Shown here piece after piece: positions 20,507 through 30,032 of a stretch of 49,865 nt of DNA. Numbering within the stretch: position 1 is the first letter of the stretch; every line of letters starts with the position of its first letter. Both the position numbers and the translations under genes were made by a program. Below the pieces are notes generated by a model. The model worked only from the letters and a program-made list of their open reading frames with translations, was not told the origin of the DNA and made no database searches. Source of the DNA: Candidatus Methanobinarius endosymbioticus (GTDB lineage Archaea; Methanobacteriota; Methanobacteria; Methanobacteriales; Methanobacteriaceae); the NCBI GenBank assembly GCA_003315655.1, contig NIZT01000009.1:1-49865 (forward strand), in the 5' to 3' direction.

Positions 20507-21355
20507 TTATTCAGTTTCTTCTAATTCTAGTTTCACATGGGTGAATTTTTTAGAAAAGAAATTATATAAAACAGAACTTAATGCACCATATATGAATCCA
20601 CCTATTAATCCTTTAATTGTAAGTATTACAATTAAAATTAGATTAGCTGGAAGATTTCCTGTTAATATACTGAATATTATTCCATATATTAATCCAAATA
20701 TTAAACATATTACTCCAGTTATCATACCTGTAGTTTTAGGATCAATTGACATTATTTTTGTCATTTTTCCATCAGCAGCTAATGATAATTTTAGTCCTCC
20801 AATTTTAGGACTTATCATATTAAATATAAATGTTCCTATAGCTGTGAATACAAAACCAATAATAAACGCATAAACTATAAACATCGGGCTAAAACTAAGA
20901 CTGATTGGGAAAACTAACCATGCTAATCCTTGTAAACTCATAGCTTGTAATAATGGGTATAATAAACTAACAAATGATAATGCAAGGAATATTAATGGAT
21001 ATATGCTTATTGAAATAATTAAAGAAATAACTGCAACCATTAAAGAAAATGGAACAACTGAAACTTCTGTAATTTTATCCAATCCTGGCATGTTTACTAC
21101 TATGTTTTTCATCTTTTTTATAAGGAAATTATATAAAAAAGAGATGCCGAAATACTGTGCAATGCTTAGAATTATTGTTCCAAAAACGATTCCTATTCCA
21201 ATAATTGCAAAACTAATATCAAATCTCCCTATAACAGATGATAATCCTACAATTAAAACTATTGCAAAAACTATACTCCAAATAAGATTTATTGAAGTTC
21301 CTATAATAGTTGTGGATAATAAATCAATCGATTTTAGATTTTTTAAATTTTTCAT
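20507..21355 (-). CDS. Multi-pass membrane protein of unknown function
   Basis: A complete 282-residue protein with about six to seven hydrophobic helices, including LIWSIVFAIVLIVGLSSVI, FAIIGIGIVFGTIILSIAQY, FSLMVAVISLIISISIYPLI and FIIGFVFTAIGTFIFNMISP. The N-terminus is short and basic (MKNLKNLKS), the C-terminus charged (KKFTHVKLELEETE). AGAGGTTTT precedes ATG 21355. It is convergent with the dead P-type ATPase and divergent from purB. I do not recognise a named family; by shape it resembles Yip1-like or other small integral membrane proteins of Methanobacteriaceae. It is intact, so likely still under selection. Confidence 0.75.
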   Translation of the reverse strand: MKNLKNLKSIDLLSTTIIGTSINLIWSIVFAIVLIVGLSSVIGRFDISFAIIGIGIVFGTIILSIAQYFGISFLYNFLIKKMKNIVVNMPGLDKITEVSVVPFSLMVAVISLIISISIYPLIFLALSFVSLLYPLLQAMSLQGLAWLVFPISLSFSPMFIVYAFIIGFVFTAIGTFIFNMISPKIGGLKLSLAADGKMTKIMSIDPKTTGMITGVICLIFGLIYGIIFSILTGNLPANLILIVILTIKGLIGGFIYGALSSVLYNFFSKKFTHVKLELEETE

Positions 21356-21891
21356 TTCTTAAAACCTCTATTAAATTAGATATTTTCATGACATTATACT
21401 TTTCTTTTTTATTATTAATATGTTTTTCTCCTTATTTAATTGATTTTTTCCATTTTTAGCTAATTTTCTCATCAATATTTAGCTTTTTATTTTTATTTTT
21501 TAAAGTGTAAGTTTAATATTAATTTTTAAATATTTTAACTATCGAACGTTAGAAGGGTTAATTTTTGTTATTTTTATAATAATTTTTTAATCAAGTTAAT
21601 TATCATAATTAATATCTATCTAAAATTTAATTAATTTTTATAAAAATTATATACGTTCAGAAATTAATAAATATAGATATAAGACAATATAAAATAATAT
21701 AAATAATAAAATGAGTTTATAAATAACTTTATAAATAAATTTGAGTTGATTTATAGATAAAATTTAGTTTATAAATATAGTTTATAAATAAAATTAGAAT
21801 TAGTTAATATTGAGTTTATAAATTGATATAAACATGTTTATATAACTGTACTAAATATTTTATATTAATTATTTTAAAAAGGAGCGTTTAA
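21356..21891. other. Divergent intergenic region upstream of purB
   Basis: Noncoding. The half nearest purB contains four copies of GTTTATAAAT (separate entry); the purB ribosome binding site AAAGGAGCG lies at its end. Confidence 0.5.
21715..21823. repeat. Four copies of GTTTATAAAT in the purB upstream region
   Basis: Exact copies at 21715-21724, 21767-21776, 21780-21789 and 21814-21823. Each contains a TATA-like core, so they may be alternative TATA boxes or regulator sites; the last copy is 70 bases from the purB start. Confidence 0.5.
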
Positions 21892-23241
21892 ATGGCTATT
21901 CATCCTATTGAATTTAGATATGGGACTCCAGAAATGAAAAATATCTGGGAGTCTGAAAATAAGTTGCAAAAAATGTTAGATGTTGAATCTGCATTATCAC
22001 AAGCAGAAGCAGAACTTGATATTATTCCAAAAGAAGTTGCTGATGAAATTAAGAGTAAAACTAATATAAAATATGTTAAACTTGAAAGAGTGAATCAAAT
22101 TGAAAGAGAGACTAATCATGATATAGCTGCTCTTGTTAAAGGTTTAGCAGAACAATGTGACAATAATGCAGGAGAATATGTTCATTTTGGAGCTACTTCT
22201 AATGATATTGTAGATAGTTCTCAATCTTTACTATTTAAAGAATCTATTGAAGTTCTTGAAGAAAAAGTTGAAAGATTAACTAAAATAGTTTTGGATTTAG
22301 CTGATAAAAACAAAGATAAAGTATGTATTGGACGTACTCATGGACAACATGCACTTCCAACTACTTATGGAATGAAATTTGCTCTTTGGGCTGATGAGCT
22401 TAAAAGACAATATGATAGGCTTGAACAATCTAAGAAGAATTTATGTGTTTCTATGATGGATGGAGCTGTAGGAACTACTGCTGTTCTTGGTGAAATTGGA
22501 TGGGATGTTCATAAAAAAGTAGCCGAAATTCTTGATTTACCTCCAGCTACAATAACTAATCAAGTTGTTCAAAGAGATAATCATGCTGAATTTATGATGG
22601 TTATGGCTAATATAGCTACTAGTCTTGATAAAATAGCTCTTGAAATTAGAAATTTACAACGTACTGAAATAATGGAAGTTGGAGAGTATTTTGATCCTGA
22701 AAAACAAGTTGGTAGTAGTACTATGCCTCATAAAATGAATCCTATTACAGCTGAAAGAATTTGTGGTGTTTCACGTGTTGTTAGATCACATGTTGTAGCA
22801 GCTATGGAAAATAACCCATTATGGCATGAACGGGATCTTACTAATTCTTCTTGTGAGAGAATTATTTTCCCAGAAGCATGTATATTGACTGATTATATTC
22901 TTAATCTAACTATAAAATTAATGAGTACTCTCGTGTTTTATGATGAGAATATTGAAAGAAACCTTAATATGACTAATGGTTTGATTATGGCTGAACGTCT
23001 TATGGCAGAATTAACAAGAAGTGGTATGGGTAAACAAACTGCATATGGAATTGTTAGAGAATGTGCTATAAAAGCTAATAAAGAAAGTTTACTTTTAGAA
23101 GAAGTTATTCTTACCAAAGACAAAGTAAAAGAATTTTTATCAAAAGAAGATGTTGATAAAATAATGGATCCTCATACTTACATTGGTTCTTCTCAAAAAA
23201 TAATTGATGAAGTGTTGAAATCCTCTAAAAATTGGTTTTAA
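21892..23241 (+). CDS. purB: Adenylosuccinate lyase
   Basis: A complete 449-residue enzyme of the fumarase/aspartase superfamily. It splits SAICAR and adenylosuccinate, releasing fumarate, in purine synthesis. Signature VGSSTMPHKMNPITAERICG holds the mobile catalytic-loop Ser. Other family motifs are ETNHDIAALVKGL, VHFGATSNDIVDSSQS and GRTHGQHALPTTYGMKFA with the catalytic His. ATG 21892 follows AAAGGAGCG. Long T-rich sequence downstream fits archaeal termination. Intact and monocistronic. Confidence 0.97.
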   Translation: MAIHPIEFRYGTPEMKNIWESENKLQKMLDVESALSQAEAELDIIPKEVADEIKSKTNIKYVKLERVNQIERETNHDIAALVKGLAEQCDNNAGEYVHFGATSNDIVDSSQSLLFKESIEVLEEKVERLTKIVLDLADKNKDKVCIGRTHGQHALPTTYGMKFALWADELKRQYDRLEQSKKNLCVSMMDGAVGTTAVLGEIGWDVHKKVAEILDLPPATITNQVVQRDNHAEFMMVMANIATSLDKIALEIRNLQRTEIMEVGEYFDPEKQVGSSTMPHKMNPITAERICGVSRVVRSHVVAAMENNPLWHERDLTNSSCERIIFPEACILTDYILNLTIKLMSTLVFYDENIERNLNMTNGLIMAERLMAELTRSGMGKQTAYGIVRECAIKANKESLLLEEVILTKDKVKEFLSKEDVDKIMDPHTYIGSSQKIIDEVLKSSKNWF

Positions 23242-23242
23242 T

Positions 23243-23400
23243 CGTTAATTTGAAATTATATTTTTTACATATTTTAATTTTTTTTATTTTAATCTTTTTT
23301 TTTATTCTATTAATTTTTTATCTTTTTTATTATTTTTTGCACTTTTAATTTTATTATTTTTTATTTTTCATTTATTATTCGTTTATATTTAATTTTCTTG
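23243..23400 (+). terminator. T-rich termination region after purB
   Basis: Several runs of five to nine Ts (for example near 23278 and 23306) directly follow the purB stop. Archaeal RNA polymerase terminates in such U-rich stretches without a hairpin. Confidence 0.5.
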
Positions 23401-23528
23401 ATAATTTATTAATATTTTCATGATTTTCATTGAATTGTAAATTTTTAAGAAATTTTGATTATTATTTTAATGATTAAATTATTTTTGCTATCTTTCAACA
23501 TCATTTTTTTAACTTTTTTACCAAAACA

Positions 23529-23578
23529 TTTATACATGTTGTAAGGTAAACCTTACAATTGTAAGATATACCCTACAA
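23529..23578 (+). promoter_or_regulatory. TATA box with two abutting 20-bp operator-like inverted repeats
   Basis: TTTATAC (23529-23535) is followed by TTGTAAGGTAAACCTTACAA (23539-23558), an inverted repeat with 9-bp arms and a 2-base centre, and immediately by a second unit TTGTAAGATATACCCTACAA (23559-23578), same length, arms matching at 7 of 9 positions. Together they cover the expected transcription start. The geometry is that of a tightly repressed promoter bound by two dimers. The first gene downstream is the dead ABC exporter permease at 23735. The regulator is not identified. Confidence 0.65.
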
Positions 23579-23734
23579 ATTTAATATATTTATTACAAAT
23601 TTCGTATATATTTTACACTCAAGATCATGATCTATGAATTTATATTTAGAAATTTAAGGCAATTCGATTGTTTTAAATTAAATAAAAGTTTTTAATCAAT
23701 GAATCGACTAAATAAATAAAAAATAAGCTCTAAA

Positions 23735-24822
23735 ATGGAAAATTAAAATTAAAAATCCCTTCAGAAATAGAAGTAGGCCAATACTTTCTATTTTGGGGAT
23801 TGGAGTAGGAATTATAACTATAGTTGCTCTTGGAGTAATTATAATGGTTTGATTGTGGATGCTGAAAGTACGCTTCATGTTTATGGAACAGATTTTATTT
23901 TATGAGTCCAGATGGAACAGAATCAATTAACTCTGGATGGGATGCGAAAATAAAAAATATTTCTGGTGTTAATTCTGTTACTTCTGTTTATAACACTGCT
24001 TTAATGATGGAAGGTTCTGGATATTTGTCTTTACAAGGTAGGGATCCTAATAGTATAAAAGAACTTAATATGAAAATTATCAATGGAACAAACTTTAAAA
24101 ATAATTCTAATGAAATAATTTTAGGTAAAATAGCAATGGAACGATATAACAAATCAGTAAATGATATTATCGTAACTAATGGTCAGGAATGGAAGGTTGT
24201 TGGGATATTTGGAATTGGTGATCCTTAACGTAGACACGGAATCATTTGGAGCTTTAGCTAATGTTCAAAAATTCATGGATGATGAAGTAAAAATCAGTGG
24301 ATTGTATGTTAAAGTTAATAAAGGGGCAGATGTTGAAAAATAACTAAAACTATCGATGATAAATATGGTAAAAATATCAGTGTTATTTCATCAATTTCAG
24401 ATCTAGAATCAAATAGGGATAATGAGTATGTTAAATGGTGAAAAATGGGAATTTCTCTTTTAGCTATATTAGTTGGAGGGATTGAAATCATTAATACTAT
24501 GATAATGCCTGTTTACAAAAGAACTAGGGAAATTGGTGTTTTAAAATCTGTTGGTTGGAGTAGCAAACGAATCATTGGAATAATTGTCGGTGAATCTATT
24601 GTAATAACATTAATAGCTGGAATAATTGGTTCAATAGCTGGTGTTATATTAGTTCAACTGATAGCAGCTACTGGAATGTTAGAAGGGATGATGCCAGTAT
24701 TTTCAGCCAGTGTTTTCTTAGAAGCATTTGCATTATCATTGATAGTCGATGCTATTGGTGGTTTGTATCCTGCAATTAAAGCGAGTAAGCTTCCTCTTAC
24801 AGAAGCATTAAGATATGAATAA
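23735..24822 (+). pseudogene. MacB/FtsX-type ABC transporter permease, frameshifted
   Basis: Conceptually a permease with N-terminal helix (NPFRNRSRPILSILGIGVGI), a periplasmic-type MacB_PCD domain (VYGTDFILMSPDG, YLSLQGRDPNSIKELNMKII, NSNEIILGKIAMERYNKSV) and the C-terminal FtsX domain (GISLLAILVGGIEIINTM, REIGVLKSVGWSSKRIIGII, GGLYPAIKASKLPLTEALRY). Breaks: frameshifts near 23840, 23905, 24226 and 24340, an early stop after the start, and in-frame TGA at about 24440. The FtsX half from 24445 is still open. It forms an export operon with the ATPase at 25279. The partner substrate was probably a lipoprotein or peptide; unknown. Confidence 0.85.
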
Positions 24823-24990
24823 ACTTTATTTGGATAATAGATTTAGAATAATAATAAAAAACCTCACACAAAATCACTCACTCATATATTCGTCACATAT
24901 TATTGATACACTATTGATATAGTATGTTTATTATCTTATTCTATTATCCATTTAATCCTTTATAATTTATAATCTACACTAATTAATGAT

Positions 24991-25070
24991 TTATGATAAT
25001 TTATAATAATCTATAATAATTTATACTAGTTTATAATAGTCTATAATAATTTATAATAATTAATAAGAAT
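24991..25070. repeat. 10-bp tandem repeat, about eight units of TTATAATAAT
   Basis: Successive decamers read TTATGATAAT, TTATAATAAT, CTATAATAAT, TTATACTAGT, TTATAATAGT, CTATAATAAT, TTATAATAAT, TAATAAGAAT. The period equals about one helical turn. It lies between the permease remnant and the 41-codon gene, just upstream of the latter. Confidence 0.8.
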
Positions 25071-25102
25071 TTTAAAGAAATTTAAAAAATATTGGGATCA
25101 AA

Positions 25103-25228
25103 ATGATAGATTTAATAGTATTAATATCATCTTTAGCAATAATATCTTCAATAGGGAGGTTATTGATGATAACAACGATGAAAAATTTAGTAAAATATAA
25201 TGAAGTCAAAAAACATGAATTAGAATAA
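25103..25228 (+). CDS. Intact 41-aa small membrane protein within dead ABC exporter operon
   Basis: A 41-codon frame starting MIDLIVLISSLAIISSIGRL, one N-terminal transmembrane helix, followed by a basic, then mixed-charge tail (KNLVKYNEVKKHELE). A weak GGGATC site precedes ATG 25103. It sits between the permease (ends 24822) and the ATPase (starts 25279) on the same strand, suggesting it belongs to the transporter operon, for instance as an accessory subunit or the exported peptide. Unlike both flanking genes it is undamaged. No family recognised. Confidence 0.55.
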   Translation: MIDLIVLISSLAIISSIGRLLMITTMKNLVKYNEVKKHELE

Positions 25229-25278
25229 AATAATTAAAAATAATTAAAATTGATTAAATAGTCAAAAGGAGTCAAAAT

Positions 25279-25984
25279 ATGAATAATCAAAAAATATAGT
25301 TGAAATTAATAATTTGAAGAAGAGTTATGAAGATGGGCATATTAAAGCATTAAATGAGGTTGATTTAACTATAAAGAAGGAGAATTTGTTTCAATAATTG
25401 GTCCTTCTGGATCAGGTAAATCTACCTTACTTAATATGCTCGGGTCATTGAATATAGCTGATGAAGGAAGCATTAATGTCTCTGGATATGATTTAAAAAA
25501 TAGTAAAGATAAACAATGGAACAAATTTAGATCCAGTAATATTGGATTTATTTTTCAGTTGCATAATTTAATTCCTAATCTCTCTGTAATAGAAAATATT
25601 GAAATTCCCATGTTTAATCAAAAATTTTCTAGTAAGGAAAGAGATAGGGCATGTTTTCTTTTAAATTTAGTAAATTTAGCTGATAAAGCTTATTTAAAAC
25701 CAACTAAATTATCCAGTGGAGAAAGACAGAGAATAGCTATTGCAAGATCACTAGCTAATAGCCCTTCTATTATATTAGCTGATGAACCCACAGGTTCTCT
25801 AGATTCTAAAAACACTGAAAATGCAATGAACTTATTAATGGACCTTCATAAAAGATCTAATGTAACTTTAATTCTAGTTACACATGATTTAGATGTAGCT
25901 AAATTAGCTGAAAGATCTATTGAAGTTTTAGATGGAAAAATTTTGTATGTTTCTACAAATGATTTTGAATCAGCTGATGCTTAA
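25279..25984 (+). pseudogene. MacB-type ABC transporter ATPase, frameshifted
   Basis: AAAAGGAG precedes ATG 25279. The first 50 codons are broken by a base loss after MNNQK and another near 25382 (ends ...TIKK, resumes GEFVSIIGPSGSGKST). Motifs of the LolD/MacB branch are visible: Walker A GPSGSGKST, Q-loop FIFQLHNLIP, signature LSSGERQRIAIARSLA, Walker B ILADEPTGSLDS and switch THD. The signature has Ser for the second Gly of LSGGE, a change at a residue contacting the ATP gamma-phosphate. From 25436 the frame is open to the stop at 25984. With the permease also broken the exporter is not functional. Confidence 0.85.
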
Positions 25985-26058
25985 ATTAATAATAATTAAA
26001 TAATTTAAATAGATTGTTTTAAAAAATCAATCAATTAAAATTCACATGGGGTATTTCA

Positions 26059-26902
26059 TTGGATATAATTCAAGCAATAATAATAGGAATTGTTCAAAGT
26101 TTTACAGAATTTCTTCCTATCAGTAGCCTCACTTCATTTAATACTTTTTCAACAATTTTGAGGTATATAACAACCTAATTTAGCTTTTGATAGTTTGTTA
26201 CATCTTGGAACTGTTGTAGCTGTAGTAATATATTTCTATAAAGATATCATTCAGATGATTAAATCTTTTTTCTCAAGTATAAAAGATATTTTCAAGGGTC
26301 GGTTTAAGGAAGGATATAGAAATGATCCCTATAAAAAATTGACATGATTAGTTATCATAGGTACAATACCTGCAGGACTGATTGGAGTAATTTTTAAAGA
26401 TATAATTGAAGAAATGTTTCAAAGTTTCACTATTCCAGCTTTCTTTTTATTAATTACAGGAGTTTTACTCTTTGTTTCTCAAAGAATCAATGTTGGAAAT
26501 AGATCTCTGAAAAATATGGGAATAAAAGATACAATTATCGTAGGTTTAGCTCAAGGACTAGCTATACTTCCTGGAATTTCTCTTTCAGGAGCTATAATAT
26601 CCACTGGATTATTATTGGGTCTTAAAAAGAATTTATAGCTAAACTTACATTTATTCTAGCAATTCCTACAATACTCGGGGCAAACCTTAGTACAAATAAA
26701 ACATATTAGTATGGGCTTAGACATTAATATGTTAGTATATATAGCTGGATTTATAGCAGCAGCTGTTTCAAGATATATAGCTATTAGTTTAAAGTTAAAA
26801 TTAATCAGAGAAAGAAATTTAGATATTTTTGCATATTATTGTTGGATAGTGGGAATAGCTATATTGGTTTATTTCTTTATATTCCTGCAATATTTTAATT
26901 AA
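26059..26902 (+). pseudogene. uppP: Undecaprenyl-diphosphatase (UppP/BacA family), inactivated
   Basis: Starts at TTG 26059 (LDIIQAIIIGIVQSFTEFLP, the conserved first motif region, then ISS). Frame breaks and stops follow near 26130-26180. FDSLLHLGTVVAVVIYFYKD is clear; TGA at 26345-26347 replaces a conserved Trp (KLT-stop-LVIIGTIPAG); the second motif reads AILPGISLSGAIISTG, where family members have PGxSRSG, so the catalytic Arg is Leu. Another frameshift lies at about 26636, and the tail ends at 26902. UppP recycles polyprenyl diphosphate carrier for cell-wall and surface glycan synthesis. A second copy elsewhere would be expected if pseudomurein is still made. Confidence 0.88.
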
Positions 26903-27000
26903 GAATAGTTTAAAAAATTAAAGTTAGCTTTAAATTTAAATTTAAATTCAAAATTTAAATATAAAATAAAAAAATAAATAAGGAGAATGAGGTAATCAAA

Positions 27001-27338
27001 ATGAAAATAGACAACAGAGCGAAATTAATCATTGATATAGAAAATAATTATTTATTTGATAATAAAGATCTTGTTGTAGTATTGAATGATAAAAGAAGAT
27101 TTAGATATTTTAAATAAATATGCAAATAATAATTATTCTATTGGTGGAAACGTTAAATCAAATGATGAAACTAATTATAAAATTATTAGAAATTATAAAA
27201 TTCTCAAAGAAAAATCTGTAAAAGAACTCAAAAAACTCATTCACATGTTTTTTCATTATTTAATAAATAAATATGAATCCACTTGGTGAAGATGGATCAT
27301 TATTAGTATTATCATATGATGATATGATTAATATATAA
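27001..27338 (+). pseudogene. Frameshifted small hypothetical gene
   Basis: AAGGAGAATGAGGT precedes ATG 27001. The frame starts MKIDNRAKLIIDIENNYLFD and breaks near 27085, continues as KEDLDILNKYANNNYSIGGN and KSVKELKKLIHMFF, then changes frame again to end NPLGEDGSLLVLSYDDMINI at 27338. The restored product would be about 110 residues, soluble and Lys/Asn-rich. The family is not recognised. It is included because a strong ribosome binding site and consistent coding-like fragments on one strand show a real former gene. Confidence 0.55.
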
Positions 27339-27421
27339 TTAAAGAATTTAAAAAGATTTATAATTTAATAATTCAATAATTTAATAAGTTATAAAGTAAT
27401 CAAATAATTATCATTGAGTAT

Positions 27422-27481
27422 ATTATCTATAATTATAGATAATTTTCTATATATTTTTTATATAGTATAATAATTATTATA
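27422..27481. repeat. Cluster of three adjacent perfect palindromes
   Basis: A 22-bp perfect palindrome (27422-27443, arms ATTATCTATAA/TTATAGATAAT) is followed by a hairpin with 7-bp arms CTATATA/TATATAG and a T5 loop (27447-27465), and by the 16-bp perfect palindrome TATAATAATTATTATA (27466-27481). They lie 210-270 bases upstream of the XRE regulator. Confidence 0.75.
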
Positions 27482-27690
27482 ATTAGATATTTTTATTAAA
27501 AGATTTATCATATTTTTATTAAAATTTAATGAAAATTCATAATTATTATATATTATAATCTTTATAAATTATTAATAGATAAATAATATTCATATTATAA
27601 TTTTTTTAAGTAATTCTATTAATGAGATTAGCTTTATTCACTTATTTTTTATAGTAAATTTAATATTATCAAATATTTAGGTTTGAGTAC

Positions 27691-27885
27691 ATGAAAACTA
27701 GAATAAAATACATTAGACATGAATTAGGCATGAGCCAAGTTGATTTAGCTAAAAAGTCTAATGTGAGTAGACAGACTATCAGTGCTCTTGAAAATGGAAA
27801 ATACAATCCATCTTTAGCATTAGCACATCAAATTACTAAAATATTAGGTTGTAAACATGTTGAGGATGTTTTCGTATTAGAATAA
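27691..27885 (+). CDS. XRE/Cro-type helix-turn-helix regulator
   Basis: A complete 64-residue single-domain regulator: [20 protein letters not shown] followed by recognition-helix region [20 protein letters not shown]. This is the compact Cro/C1 form often encoded beside small membrane proteins, and here the next gene, 100 bases downstream, is a membrane protein of the DUF4013 type. Intact although its neighbours on both sides are dead. ATG 27691 follows TTTGAGT. Target unknown; the palindrome cluster upstream is a possible binding region. Confidence 0.88.
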   Translation: MKTRIKYIRHELGMSQVDLAKKSNVSRQTISALENGKYNPSLALAHQITKILGCKHVEDVFVLE

Positions 27886-27984
27886 TATTAAACTAGTTTT
27901 TTCATTAATTTTATTTAATTTAACAACTATAAATATGATTCAATCAAATAATCGATATTAAGATTTAAATGAAGAAGATATATT

Positions 27985-28728
27985 ATGATATTATTAATTT
28001 TCAAAGACTCAGTTGAATATTCTTATAAAGACCCTAAAAGAATTTTTAAGGTAGGAATTCTAATACTATTCAGTGTGCTTATAATACCAATATTTTTTAT
28101 CACAGGCTATTCCTATAATGTAACTCGTATAGGGTTATTAGGAACTATTAATGGAGAGGATCCATTACCTTCATTTGATAAATGGAGTAGAATATTTGTT
28201 GAAGGCTTGAAAGTATTCATTGTTAGGTTTATTTATTACCTGGAACAATAGTATTTTTATTTCCTCGAAAATGCCATATGGTTAACATCTCTTCCAGAAT
28301 TAATAGTTTTAGCTTTTGAATTAGGAATTGTAGCTTTAACAGCTTTATTATGGCTTGTATTTTATTTATTCTCAACTGTAGCTATTCCAAACATGATTAA
28401 TAATAATGGTTCATTAAAAGCAGCTTTTGATTTTAAAGAAATCATCAATATCATTAAATCAATAGGGTTTTTAAAATATGTGAAATTTTATCTAGGATGT
28501 ATTATATTAGGAATAGGTCTTATAACGACTGTTTTTGGTTTTGCTATGGTTATAAGCTTCTCTATCACATTTTTATTACAATTTATATCTGTTTTTATAG
28601 TATATCTTTCTGGTGCTCTAGTTAGTGGAGTATTTTTTATAATGAGAGCATTGTTGATTATACCATTATTTATAACGTTTGAAAGCAGGGCAATAGCTTT
28701 AATTTATAATATGAGAGAAATAAATTAA
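27985..28728 (+). pseudogene. DUF4013-type membrane protein, disrupted
   Basis: Begins SVEYSYKDPKRIFKVGILIL, the usual start of DUF4013 proteins of methanogens, with several hydrophobic helices. In the first frame a TAG stands at 28249-28251; reading a different frame there gives the more plausible LPGTIVFLFPRKM, so two compensating indels near 28235 and 28275 explain the break. The original frame then resumes (SLPELIVLAFELGIVALTAL; GSLKAAFDFKEIINIIKSIG; ending FESRAIALIYNMREIN at 28728). Function of the family is unknown. Probably once regulated by the XRE gene upstream. Confidence 0.7.
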
Positions 28729-29012
28729 TTTCATGATTTATTTTTTTTTATTTTATTTCTTTAGTTCTTTATTTTTAGATTTTTTGTTTTTAATTTATTC
28801 TATTTAATATATTTCTAATTAGTAATTTTTTCATTAGTTTATTTTTAATTAGTTTATTCTAAGGCTTATTTTATTAAAATTTTATTTAATTACACTTTAC
28901 TTTTCATATTTTTAATAATATTGAATATTATTTAAATCCAAATTTATATTATCTATTAAATACAATAAATGTAATTAAATTTAGATAAATTGAAATTGAG
29001 GAGGATTATTTC

Positions 29013-29857
29013 ATGAAAATAAGAAATATTATTAAAACAGTTAAGGGACATCCGACCGTTGATGGAGCAGGAGTGCATTTGATAAGAGTTCTCGGACCTA
29101 ACGATGTTCATGATATTGATCCGTTTTCAATGCTTGATGCTTTTGATAGTGAAAATCCAGATGACTATATTAAAGGTTTTCCAATGCATCCTCATCGGGG
29201 TATTGAAACAATAACTTACTTAATAAAAGGTCAAATTAATCATAAAGATAGATTAAGAAATGGTGGGTTATTGGGGAAGGACAATCTCAATGGATGACTG
29301 CTGGAAAAGGAATTTTCCATGAAGAAATGCCTCAAGTTTCCGATAGACTTTTTGGTCTTCAAATTTGGCTTAACTTACCTAAAGATTCAAAGATGGCTGA
29401 ACCTCATTACTTTGATATTACTCAAGACATGATAAAAACTGTTGATCTTCCTGATAATGGAGGAATGGTTAAAATTATTTCTGGTAGCTATGATGGTGTG
29501 AAAAGCGTTGAAACTAAACATATTCAAGCTAATATATTTGATATTACTTTAAATCCTGATACTGAGATTGAAATTCCTAGTCTTGAAGAAAATATTCTAT
29601 TCATATATATCTTTGAAGGTGAAGGTTATTTTGGAGAAGAAAATAAGCTTGTTGAAAATAGTGTAGTAGTTGTATTTGAGGAATGAGATACTTTTAAAGG
29701 GAAATCTGGAGTTAATGGAACTAGATTCATAGTTTTCGCTGCTAAATCTCTTAAAGAATCTATTGCTTGGGGAGGTCCTATTGTAATGAATACTGATGAA
29801 GAATTAGATGAAGCTTTTAGAGAGCTTAGATTAGGTACTTTTATTGAAGAAGAATAA
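29013..29857 (+). pseudogene. Pirin-family cupin protein, disrupted
   Basis: GAGGAGG precedes ATG 29013. The N-terminal cupin carries DPFSMLDAFDSENPDDY and the metal-site segment GFPMHPHRGIETITYLIKGQ. At about 29265 one base is missing (GGG in place of an expected G4), so the first frame ends at 29297; the next frame reads VIGEGQSQWMTAGKGIFHEE. An in-frame TGA at about 29684 replaces the Gly expected in a VFEEGDTF-like context. The C-terminus IAWGGPIVMNTDEELDEAFR is typical of pirins and ends at 29857. Pirins are iron-binding redox or quercetinase-like proteins; archaeal role unknown. Confidence 0.88.
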
Positions 29858-29930
29858 TTACCATAAATTTATACAAAGATTAAAAATAGACTTAAAGGAT
29901 ATATAAATAATAATTAAATAATAAAACTTA

Positions 29931-29948
29931 ACCTAGCTAACGTTAGGT
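29931..29948. repeat. Dyad ACCTA...CTAACGTTAG...
   Basis: The 10-bp palindrome CTAACGTTAG (29937-29946) lies inside an ACCTA/TAGGT inverted repeat, between the convergent pirin and ferredoxin genes. It recalls the TTAGCTAAC palindrome at 639-652. Role unknown. Confidence 0.35.
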
Positions 29949-30032
29949 GTTAAAATAAAATTAAAAAAATAAATAATTAAAGAATATTTATATAATAAAT
30001 TTATTTATCATAAATTTATTAGATTAATATAA

